NCBI GenBank assembly: GCA_036245525.1
Contig: BTPG01000005.1
Span: forward strand, 206,386,291 to 206,450,290
DNA length: 64,000 nucleotides
Direction of reading: 5' to 3'
Source of the DNA: Semisulcospira habei
Lineage: Eukaryota > Mollusca > Gastropoda > Semisulcospiridae
The notes under the pieces are model-generated. The model searched no databases, had not been told where the DNA came from, and saw only the letters and a program-made list of their open reading frames with translations. The position numbers were made by a program, and so were the translations under genes. This document shows positions 10,590 through 19,665 of the stretch, in pieces; position 1 is the first letter of the stretch, and every line of letters begins with the position of its first letter.

Positions 10590-12811
10590 TTGGCAAATGG
10601 AGCCTGGGATGGACCTGAGACTGAGAGTGCAAGCGCATCGCAATACAAGGACAGTGATGACGAGGAGTTTGTTCCTGGCTCGAGCTCACCGGATTCAGAT
10701 GGTGTGTCGGCATCAATCGCTGGGATCTCTGACACAGACAGTATTCTATTGACTATGTTAGATTTCATCAAAGTGGCAGGTTCAGGGTGGGCAGGTGTCA
10801 GTGAAGCTAGTACCAGCAAGGTGCAGTGTGCGCTAGGGGGTGAATTAGGGGGTGGCAATGAGAATGTGGATAGGCAGAAGGAACATGATGTTGGGGATGG
10901 GGAAAGAGCACTTGCAGAAGAAACAGGTGTGCACGTGTCGCAGAGAGGGAAAGGACAAATGGGACAAGAAACATGCTTACAAGATGTCCATGCAGATGAG
11001 GCAGACGTTGCTAAAATTTTGTAGATGAAAAAAGGGACAAAGCAGAGACGTCGAGCATGGATCAGACTACAAGATGAGGGTGATTACATGCATAACGTTG
11101 CTGTTCTTGAAAACAAATCAGGATGTTTGATTCCTAAGTATCACACCAAAACTAGTAAGGTGAATTCGTCAGCGTATATGTGCAAGTGTGCATGTGTGTC
11201 TGTGTGCGCGTGTGAGAGTGTGTGCGCGTGTGCGTGTGTGTGTGCGTGTGTGAGAGAGAGAGAGAGTGAGAGAGAGAGATATGTGCTGTGCATGCTTATA
11301 TATTGCCACATACCTGACCCATGAGTTCACGACTTGTGGCTGTACTTTGTGCTATACCGATGTTGCGAATGAAATGCGTTTCATTATAACGAACTAAAAC
11401 AAACTGTCCATCAAATCACCTTTTTGAGAGTCCATTATACAGCGTAAGCTGTTGTCTTATCTAGTGTGTTAATGACCTCTTAACGTTTTCACTGGTGCTC
11501 TACTGTAATAAAGTTGAAAAAGAAAAAGAAAAAAAAAAGATAAGAAAAAAAAAAAGATAAAAAAAAACAAAACAAAAAAAACTAGTAAGGTAGACGACCT
11601 TCTCGCCTGTAGCCCTTGCAAAGGGCTCTATCAAAAAAAAAGCTGATCTCTGTACACTCAAAACTTTGCTGTCAGAAACCAGGAGGGTTTCAGATCGCTA
11701 AGAGAGGTGAGGCGGCACGCCGTGGTCGGCTAATGCTTCCAATACCCTTAGACATTGAATTTTCCTTCTATCATAAGGTATTAGCCAGGCAGAGAGATGA
11801 TGAGATAAGCCGTCTCATCAGAACTGACCCCTTGCTTCTTGAGTATGGAAAGAGATTATTTGACTGCAGTGACATTGAAGCACACACGGCTGGACAAATC
11901 AGCTCCAGGATGCGGGAGTTAGGGAGACTATTAAAGATTATCAGAGTGAGGTCAGAAATGAAAATCGCAAGTTTAAATGCTGTGATCAATTCAGCTAGCT
12001 TTGATCATGTTGTACTGGCTGTAAAAGAGCTAGCAGATTTTGATGAAGACACACATCAGTTCAAAAAAGGCAATCTTGCAATGCGCATAGGCCATGCTTT
12101 GAAAAAATGTTCACAGATCAAACAGTCACAGGCATCCAAACAGCTTGGGCAGGGTTCAGACGACAGGTGGCGACAGGAGCTCTCTGAGGCGCAGCGGTTT
12201 GACTCTGTCTTCAATGGGGACTGGTATGATTGTGTGTCCGCTATAGCAGCCCAGTCGGTCGGGAAAATGACCATGAACAAACCCAAGCTGATCCCATCAT
12301 GTGAAGATGTGAGGAAGGTCCAACAGCTTCTTGAGACAAGGATGGTTTCAGAAGATTATCCGACAGTGGTTAAAGCAACTCTTTGTGCTGTATCACTTTT
12401 CAACCGAAAACGAGGGGGAGAAGTTCAGAGAATGAAGGTGTCAGACTTCCAGAATGCTAAGATTGGATCGATCACCAATCAAGATATCTTGAAAGGTCTC
12501 ACAGAGGTTGAGAAGAAAATGGTGAATCATTTTCAGCGAGTGGAAATCAGAGGCAATCTAGATAGTTTTGATGATGACAGTACTGCGTCAGCTCCTGTTT
12601 GAAAGAAAGCTAGATTTACAAGGAAACCATGGGGGAAGCTGAAGAGAAAGCTGTTCAAACTCGTTTCAAGACACACCTCGTCATGAACAAACTTCCTGGA
12701 AAGGCCGAGATACAGCAAGCAATTGCAGAAGAGCACGCACTTAGACATAGGCGCTGGACAAACATTAAGGATTACCTCCGCAACAGACTGAAAACGTTAC
12801 AAAAGAAATGA
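10590..12811 (+). pseudogene. Crypton-like tyrosine recombinase, copy B (broken)
   Basis: Paralogue of 2543-5292, starting after the matching TTTCTCCAG. The open segment 10590-11024 retains the N-terminal acidic region intact where copy A has a deletion. It has lost the first zinc finger by deletion near 10960 and meets a TAG at 11022-11024, where copy A reads Ser. A 416-bp retrocopy interrupts it at 11162-11577. Reading resumes at 11591 through the recombinase N-domain and NRKRGGEVQ without copy A's 5-bp insertion. It then lacks about 590 bp covering the whole catalytic C-terminal block, joining RVEIRG directly to NLDSFDDD. The SANT-like tail (12600-12811) is intact. Neither copy can make an active enzyme, but their lesions differ. 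Confidence 0.75.
11148..11591 (+). mobile_element. Processed retrocopy with AATAAA, poly-A and 14-bp TSD
   Basis: AAAACTAGTAAGGT at 11148-11161 and again at about 11578-11591 flanks 416 bp absent from copy A (near 3130). The insert has a TG/GA-rich 5' part, AATAAA at 11507-11512 and an impure A-rich tail to 11577. This is the hallmark of a reverse-transcribed polyadenylated RNA. No ORF or source gene is recognised. Confidence 0.85.
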
Positions 12812-13290
12812 ATTGAGATTCCCCGCCACTCGTGGCATTTTCGTTTTCATACAGATTTATTACAAGAGTGTTATTATTGGGGTGGTTTCAGCATGTATAG
12901 CCTGCTTTTTTTATCTGATGGACGCCTGGATCATTTTGTATACTGCATAACATTTAAAACTCTGCAAACGGAAGAATGGTTGGGGACGAAAGACGATAAT
13001 AAGGGGTAAGAAAACCATTGTCAACATAAAGATTTATTACAAGAGTGCTACTATGGGGGGCTGGTCTGCCTGGATCATTATGTATACTGCATAACATTTA
13101 AAACTCTGCAAACGGAAGAATGGTTGGGGACGAAAGACAATAATAAGGGATAAGAAAACCATTGTCAACATAAAGACTTATTACAAGAGCGTTATTATTC
13201 GGTTGTTTTCAGCGTGTATAGCTCTGTTTTTATCTGATGTACACCTGGATCATTTTGCATACTGTGTAACATTAACCTTACTTTGCAACT
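12812..13290 (+). repeat. 3' UTR minisatellite, copy B
   Basis: Several units containing TTTATTACAAGAG, CTGGATCATTTTG, AACTCTGCAAACGGAAGAAT and GGACGAAAGACAATAATAAG, at about 130-170 bp spacing. Another unit follows the Rep-1 insertion near 14001-14110. Confidence 0.6.
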
Positions 13291-13297
13291 AAACAGT

Positions 13298-14000
13298 GGC
13301 CCCAACCCAGGTCTGCACTGGGGGACTTGGGTGGGCTTAACTTCTTTTTAGTTCCTAGGGTCACTCTGGTCAGCCCCACAGGGTGGGTTTTCCTCTCAAT
13401 TCTGGGGCATGTGTTTCTGTCTACCCTTGGTCCATTAAATTGTATTTTTCTTTTTTAAGCTCTCCCTACTGTCTGAGCTGCCTGTATCTCTTGAAAAGAA
13501 GTGCCCAACGGAGAAATAAACACGCTTAGAAAAGACGGTTACAGCACAATTTATTAATATTTCGGGTAAATCCGCTTTGTCAAAGCTGACAAACAAACAG
13601 AGAGATCAGTCGCTACTTATCTTCATTCGCAGAAGGAATGTGCCACATTCCTTCTGCGAATAAAGATAAGTAGCGACTGATCTCTCTGTTTGGTTTGTTT
13701 GTTGGCTTTGACAATTGTGTTGTAACCGTCTTTTCTAAGCGTGTTTATTTCTCCGTTGGGTACTTCTTTGCATTTTTTGCACGATTGGCAGTCACCTTTT
13801 GGGTCTGAATAATGTTTTTTTTTTTTTTGTATCTCTCACTATTTTGGATGTGTGTTGCTAAATGGTCTTAGGTTTATTTAGCGTATTAAACCGGCTGGCG
13901 ACATACATTCAATATTCTGTTCATTTTTTTTTTTTTTTTTTTTTTTTCACAAGCAGTCCAGAAAAAAAAAGTCGGGACGTTCAGCAATATACAACCAATC
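13298..14000 (+). mobile_element. Rep-1 retroposon split by a nested insert
   Basis: The 5' part 13298-13491 begins CCCAACCCAGGTCTG and the 3' part resumes at 13828, ending in ACAACCAATC. The split is caused by the Penelope-derived foldback at 13492-13827. Confidence 0.75.
13483..13836. mobile_element. Foldback Penelope terminal fragment with 9-bp TSD
   Basis: TGTATCTCT at 13483-13491 and 13828-13836 flanks an insert made of two inverted copies of the terminal sequence also present once at about 26823-26985. The arms meet near 13640 around GGAATGTG/CACATTCC. A T-run lies at the right end. An inverted pair of Penelope pLTR ends is the best explanation. Confidence 0.7.
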
Positions 14001-14201
14001 GGGACGAAAGACAATAATAAGATAAGAAAACCATTGTCAACCCAAAGATTTATTACAAGAGTGTTATTATTTCAGTGTGTATAGCTTGCTTTTATCTGAT
14101 GTACGCCTGGATCATTTGGGAAATGTCTCTAACTTTTTTGTTACTATAAAGTACACTTTGCCTGCTGTGCATTGTTTCAAAAGTCACAGGAAGCGTAAAC
14201 C

Positions 14202-14872
14202 TTAGCTGAGTTGGTATACCTCGCCCTCTACCTAGGTTAAACGCACCAGCAGCGCCATTGTTGCTATTTTCGCACCAGACCAGTCTCTCTGCACTTGTAG
14301 TGTGGTCTCGTACGTCACGCGGAAGATTGTGATGGCAGTCGAAAAAAAGGTTCGGTTTGCGGTTTTAACTTTTAGCCGCGCCTTTTACCTCCCCTAACAC
14401 GCTAGTTTTGTGTTGAGATGACAGAGACTTGTGTCATGCCCCACACCACGGAATCAAGTCCATTGTACATGCAGTGCGCTCATTTCTCGAACTTCAACTA
14501 TGACGGTGCTTTCTGTCGCAAACGAGGCAGATGTCGCAAAATCACCTCCATTGAGGATTAAAAAAAGCTCTTTTTCAAATCTGCCAAATCGCGTAATGTT
14601 TCGTGGTGCTAGCATAAGGATGGATGCATTATTCCCCGATTGCATATATGGGAAAGGGTTTATTCTTTATTCATGTTATTTTGCAGCAATCAAACGACGG
14701 TCACGTGATTCTTTCTCCGAGGTTGCCCATTACAGGTGCAGAAAGCACACGCTCTAAACCGATCGGGTGCACCAGACCGGTCCGAGCGACTGGTCTGGTG
14801 CCAAAATAACAACATTGGCACCGCTGGTGCGTTTAACCTAGGCCACTGGACGAGGTATAAAAACTCGGCTAA
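14202..14872. mobile_element. MITE with ~87-bp terminal inverted repeats
   Basis: The left end TTAGCTGAGTTGGTATACCT and the right end (...AACTCGGCTAA) are inverted copies. The similarity continues through TTAAACGCACCAGC and GCACCAGACCAGTC. The interior has no convincing ORF. A block starting ATGGGAAAGGGTTTATTC is also present at about 16696-16743. Confidence 0.75.
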
Positions 14873-15177
14873 ACTTTATTGTCGCACTTGCTAGAACTTG
14901 GTATTACATTTCTCTCTTCATTTTATCAATAGAGGCACATAAGTCGCGGAAACCCTTTACGTGCCGATGGCAAGAACTAGTTTTCCTCATCACAAAGTTG
15001 CCAGTAAAAGGTTTGACTGCTCTTGATTGTTTGATTTGAAGTGTTTACAAACAATTACTGTGTTTTTAAATGCATGCACCTTTGATGTGATTAATAAAGG
15101 CTGAAGTTTGAAGTGATTTCTTATGTTGTCAGTTAATTAATTAATGTCAGTGTTCTGTTCTGTCATTTTAACTCATT

Positions 15178-15386
15178 CTACCCCAAGACCGGAATCCCCA
15201 AATGTTGAAGTCGTCTTCTGAAGACTGCGTTGCCGTGCACGACACAGATCCACCATGATAGTTCAAGGGTGATGCCAGAATAGCTTGGCGCCCAGATGAT
15301 AGGCGCCAAGCTATTCTGGCATCACCCTTGAACTATCATGGTGGATCTTTATTTTGCTGTGGTGTGTCTGGGGTAGAATAAGTTAA
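15178..15386. mobile_element. TTAA-bounded palindromic MITE
   Basis: The single-copy counterpart of the triplicated array at 5713-6245. The arms are interrupted only by a short turn (GCGCCCAGATGATAGGCGCC). Confidence 0.8.
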
Positions 15387-15542
15387 GTGTTATTTCTTCA
15401 TCTGGGTCTTTTTCTATCTTTCATATTTTTCCACACTTTTTGACCCGCATCATACTGAGGCTAAAAGCTTCAAATTTGTTCACTGCCATAATTCTATGCA
15501 AGCCACATTACAGTACTTACAGATGAGGACATAGACCAATGG

Positions 15543-15618
15543 CTTTAGTTCAAGGGTGGTGCCACAATAGCTTGGCGCCTAGAGGCACCAAGCTATTCTG
15601 GCACTACCCTTGGACTAT
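15543..15618. repeat. Diverged palindrome, paralogue of 6408-6490
   Basis: TTCAAGGGTGGTGCCACAAT is followed by an inverted arm. It has more mismatches than the TTAA family and no clear TTAA ends. Confidence 0.6.
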
Positions 15619-16251
15619 TTCAGTCACACTTGTTGCACACACTGGTGTATTCCGAATGATAAGGGTTAATATTCAAAATGCTCTGTTGCTGTTTGTCTGA
15701 AACTCCAGAGTACAAAAAAAAAAAAAAAAAGTCCTTTAATTTCCAGAATACATTATGTTGATTCTCACATCAATGCCATGATAAACTGTTTTGCTTCAGA
15801 AGGACAAAACGCAGCAATGTTTAAAAGATTTCCTCTGTAAAAATCATAATCGAAAGGTTACGGGCCAGTGTTTATTGAATTTTGCACCACACAATGTTAA
15901 AAATGTTAAAGCACACATACACATTTAAGTTGAAAAAAAAATTAATGTGAAAAAGAAGTATTCCATGAACTTGACCTTATTACAGACGCCTAATGTTGTG
16001 AAGACACCCATTTTGACCGTAATGCCAGTTTTTTGTGTGAGAGGCACCCACTTTATTGGTAGAAACCCTTTTTTTTTTTCCATCTAGTGGCTCTGTTTCT
16101 AGAAAATGTCTATTTTATTTTAAGTTATAGAGCTTAGTTATAAGGTGAGTTCTAAACATTCGCATCAATTCCAGAGCCCTAGAATAAATAGAAATATGGG
16201 AACCCATTTTGACATAAAATGGTAGGTAACCCACTCTGACTCTTTTGTCTC

Positions 16252-16253
<2 letters not shown>

Positions 16254-16306
<53 letters not shown>

Positions 16307-16500
16307 TGGTGTGTGTGTGTGTGTGATGGTGTGTGTGTGTGTGTGCCGTAAGTGTTTGTGTGCGTGCGTGTGTTCACCTGTGTGCGTGTGTTCGTGTGTG
16401 TGTCTGTGTGTGTGTGTGTGCGTGTTGGTGTGTGTGCGTGTTGGTGTGTGTGTGCGTGTGTGTGTATGTGTGTGTGTGTGCGCGCGCGCGCTTACGGCGT
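16254..16500. repeat. (TG)n microsatellite 3 and TG-rich degenerate tract
   Basis: A pure TG run to about 16303, then interrupted TG/CG repeats. The left flank matches microsatellite 2, while the right flank is unrelated, so the duplication ends here. Confidence 0.9.
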
Positions 16501-16504
16501 ATGT

Positions 16505-16660
16505 GCAGGGGCGGATCTGCGGTGGGGGGGGGGGAGGGTTGCAGGGGTTCCGGAACGCCCCCCCCCCCCCCTCTCCTCCCACAGACCCCAATTTTGTAAA
16601 ATGCTATACCAAAGTCCCTTTTTGTGGTGTTTGGACCCCCCCCCCCCTCCCCCCTCCGCC
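16505..16660 (+). repeat. GC-rich interspersed repeat
   Basis: Begins CAGGGGCGGATCTGCGG with G- and C-runs. Its block CAAAGTCCCTTTTTG recurs at about 63752, and a related G-rich start is seen at about 48072. This looks like a non-autonomous DNA transposon end (inference). Confidence 0.45.
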
Positions 16661-16866
16661 AAGCATAAAACCATTTGGCGAGTTTTCACACATGTATGGG
16701 AAAGGGTTTATTCTTTATTCATGTTATTTTGCAGCAATCAAATCCGCCAGCCTTACTGTTATTGTGTTTGACTGACAAACTTTCCCCCCCCCCCCTCCCC
16801 CCTCCCGTTGTTTAGTCATTTCTTAGAAGTTGTTTTCAGTTGTAATATTTGTTATTTTGCTTCTGC

Positions 16867-16937
<71 letters not shown>

Positions 16938-17032
16938 TTATTATATTTTAGTGTAACATGTAAAGCGCCTAGAGAACCTGTGGTGATTACTTTGGGGCAA
17001 TTGACATTATTATTATTTATTATTATTATTCG
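16867..17032 (+). repeat. (TA)n/(TG)n tract and LINE 3'-tail remnant
   Basis: TATATA then TG runs to about 16936. After that, GTAAAGCGCCTAGAG and a (TTA)n tail match the 3' end of the LINE at about 58030-58096. Confidence 0.55.
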
Positions 17033-17471
17033 CGGCGCGGCATAAGCCGCGTATCAGTCTGGATGCTGGTCGCCGCGAATTGACTTTAACTCCTTCCGAA
17101 AATATCCAGTCTAGGTTAAATGTCAGACCCCAAATTCTTGAAAATACTGCAACTTACAAAGATGGCGGGAGTCTGGCCGGAAAGTGACCCTCCCTCCCCC
17201 CTCCTCCCCTCCCCACCTCATGTCCATCCCCCCCCCCCCCACCCCCTCTCCCGTTGTTGGATATTTCCCGGCCGAATGGTGAGAATCCTGACACACACGC
17301 AAAGCTAGCTTCTCCCCGCCACCTCAGTCCCCCCCCCCCCTTCCCCCCCCCCCCTGGTCCCCTAGCCCCCCTCCCCTACCATTCCCCCCCCCCCCTCCCC
17401 GACCTCCTCTTTGTTTGATATTTCGACGAATGGTGAGAGTGTCGTGACACATGCGTCCCCCCCCCTCCACC
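17033..17471. other. Poly-C rich, no gene
   Basis: Many C-runs with short non-repetitive islands. No feature is supported. The homopolymers probably caused the adjacent assembly gap. Confidence 0.5.
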
Positions 17472-17512
17472 NNNNNNNNNNNNNNNNNNNNNNNNNNNNN
17501 NNNNNNNNNNNN
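17472..17512. other. Assembly gap (N)
   Basis: About 41 undetermined bases within C-rich sequence. Confidence 0.99.
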
Positions 17513-17665
17513 GTGACCGATCCATCCCCATCTTCTTCGCCCAATTTCATTCTCTGCTGTTATCTGCTCTGTTCTCCCCAGAGTCTGACGTTGCTGATCT
17601 TCTCTGGCCAGTGGATTTTCAAAATTCTTCTAAGGCAACTGTTCATGAAGGTCTGTACTCTGTTG
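17513..17665 (-). pseudogene. LINE RT fragment (downstream half)
   Basis: The minus strand encodes RVQTFMNSCLRRILKIHWPE then, after a frameshift, EIGRRRWGWIGH, as in the region following the RT domain of a non-LTR element. It joins in frame to the fragment at 25450-25675 once the LTR element is removed, so this LINE was the insertion target. Confidence 0.8.
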
Positions 17666-19111
17666 TGTCACGTAACGGATGTGACATGTCGTTTTAGTTT
17701 TTCGCCAAGTCCTTTTTTTTGTTAACAAATGTAGATCACCGAATTCTGTAAATAGCCTTAGTTTAGGGAAGTTAGTAAATGTAGTGTGAGCGTAATCGTA
17801 AAGCCCGTGCAGCAAGCTTAACAGTGAGCGAGTACAGCGGTTGCACGCTTTCGGCAAGTAGCTTTAACCGAACAGTGTTCAGAAGCAAAGTTAACCTGCG
17901 AGGTAGCAGCAATATATTACAGTCAGTCAGCGAGTTAGCTAGCGCAGCGAGAGTCTGGGTCAGGGTGCGGCCTCGTTTTGGAGCCCTTGACAAGCTGTGT
18001 GAGGGTTCTTTTACCCTCCCTGCAAGACCACGGCCAGTGTTCCTGGGTGTGGGTGTCCCGAAAGACTTGCGACCACGGCTGCTACTCACCAGAAGACCCC
18101 TCCGGTTCGTCTTCGTCCTTGTTTTGTCTCGTCCTGCCGGAGGACTCACCAGTGACAGGTATTTACTCATGCCATTTTCCTCAGTTAGCTGCTGCGCTCT
18201 CGGGTGTGTGAATGTGTATATAGGTGCGGAAGGGTATGTTCGTCTAGTTTTTTAGTGATGTTTTAATTGAGTCTTTAACCATGTTTTTTAGGTTGGGTTG
18301 TAATGTGGTGGGTGTCGGATTTAGTTGTTTATATTCGGCTGTCGCCGAGTGAGTATATTTAAAGGGCCATGTTGTAAAATGGATTAAAGTGGGTATCCTT
18401 TCAAATATATCTGTATTAAGTCCTAGATGTAATTTAATAAGATTGTCACGTTGGGTGGTTGCTGGTGATTATTTGATATCTTTGTATGTACATGTGGATA
18501 TTTTGATAATGTTGGTTTTAGCAGTGGCAATGTTATTATACAAAAGTGGTTGTGCTAGCTTAATGCTAGTGTAATGGAATAGTGCAGACCTGGTGAATGT
18601 TGAATGTACATAGGAATCCTCTTTATCCATGATTGTATAGTTAATATGGCCAAGGCGGATATTAGGGTGAGACGAGACACAACTCACGTGGTTTGTGAGT
18701 AGGTGCGTGTCAAATAGGCCAGAATTAACTGTGTTGGCACTTTGACTGACAATGCGCCCTTTTCCAGTGCACTGGCTTCAAAGACTGGCTTCGAAGACTG
18801 GCTGCGATCACTGGCTTCGATCATTGGCTTCGAAGATTTCGTTCTTCGATCTCATCATCCACGACCAACGGTGACGCATCATCGGGAGTCAGAACGCCTT
18901 CGCTAGCCGGTCCTGTTGGACAAGTACATTGGGCTACAGCAGGCTGACTCTACGTTCTGAGCGTCGGTCACAGGCGTGCGTGAGCAAGCGCGGCTACGGT
19001 GCTTTGTGGTGCAGGGGTAGTACTCGTACGTTATGAGCCACCCTGTCTAGTGTGGGACAGAGGACACTGTACAGAGACTAAGTTACCCGCCTTGTATAGC
19101 CGTTGGCCATA

Positions 19112-19204
19112 TTAGTCATTTTTGTCTGTTAGTCATATTCACATATTAGTCATTTTCGTCTGTTAGTCATATTCACCTGTTAGTCATTTTCACTTGTTAG
19201 TCAT
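19112..19204 (+). promoter_or_regulatory. Six TTAGTCAT boxes at exact 17-bp spacing
   Basis: TTAGTCAT starts at 19112, 19129, 19146, 19163, 19180 and 19197. The complement contains TGACTAA, an AP-1-like site. The array lies upstream of the LTR poly(A) signal and is duplicated in the 3' LTR, so it could be an enhancer array. The binding protein is inferred. Confidence 0.6.
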
Positions 19205-19316
19205 TTTTTATATGTTAATCTTTTTTAAGTGTTAATACGTTATGAGTGCATGTGTGGGTATGTGTGAGTGTGTGGGGCGTTAGTGGGTCGGGGTGGGAGT
19301 TAGAGTAAGGGTAGGT

Positions 19317-19322
19317 AATAAA
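19317..19322 (+). promoter_or_regulatory. LTR poly(A) signal AATAAA
   Basis: AATAAA 119 bp before the LTR end, repeated at 25326-25331 in the 3' LTR. Plausibly defines R/U5. Confidence 0.6.
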
Positions 19323-19444
19323 GGATTTGTTTGTTGTTTATCACTGGCGTTGCGTTATTTATTTAGAGTGGGTGGGTTTTCTCGAGTGTCTGCACTCATA
19401 TTGTCCACGGCGCCCTGACCCCGTCAGGCGTGTCGTGACATATT

Positions 19445-19461
19445 TGGTGGCAGCGGTGGGA
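19445..19461 (+). promoter_or_regulatory. Primer binding site (tRNA-Leu type)
   Basis: TGGTGGCAGCGGTGGGA lies 4 bases after the 5' LTR. It is complementary to the 3' end (including CCA) of animal tRNA-Leu of the CACCGCTGCCA class. A short GGATAAGGATTAGGTG repeat follows. Confidence 0.8.
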
Positions 19462-19665
19462 TAAGGATTAGGTGGGATAAGGATTAGGTGGGATAAGGAT
19501 TAGGGGGAGGTAACAGGTTAGGTAGATTGGGGTATTTTTGTGCGCCAGTGACCGTGTGTTCGTGTTGTGGTACGAGTAAGATTTAGCGGGCGGTTGGCGG
19601 GAGTGGGGGCGTATTGCGCCAGGGGCCACGGCCAGAGAGTGCAGTGCGCATAAACGAGGGGTGGC

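Larger units (their letters stand above)
7212..15098. repeat. Tandem duplication unit, copy B
   Basis: Paralogue of 380-5643, longer because of later insertions: truncated RTE (8347-9899), processed retrocopy (11162-11577), Rep-1 with a nested Penelope foldback (13298-14000) and a MITE (14202-14872). The following 15099-16253 repeats 5644-7120. Confidence 0.8.
17666..19440 (+). repeat. 5' LTR
   Basis: 1775 bp, with TGTCACG...CGTGACA inverted ends. It contains a TATA-like TGTATATAGG near 18211, an ACTGGCTTCGA-type repeat cluster at about 18775-18833, a 17-bp periodic array at 19112-19204 and AATAAA at 19317. Confidence 0.95.

Noticed and set aside
17824..18255. 143- and 132-residue open frames on both strands of each LTR
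   Set aside because: Both strands are open over the same bases, no motif is seen, and they lie in LTR sequence. Likely chance.
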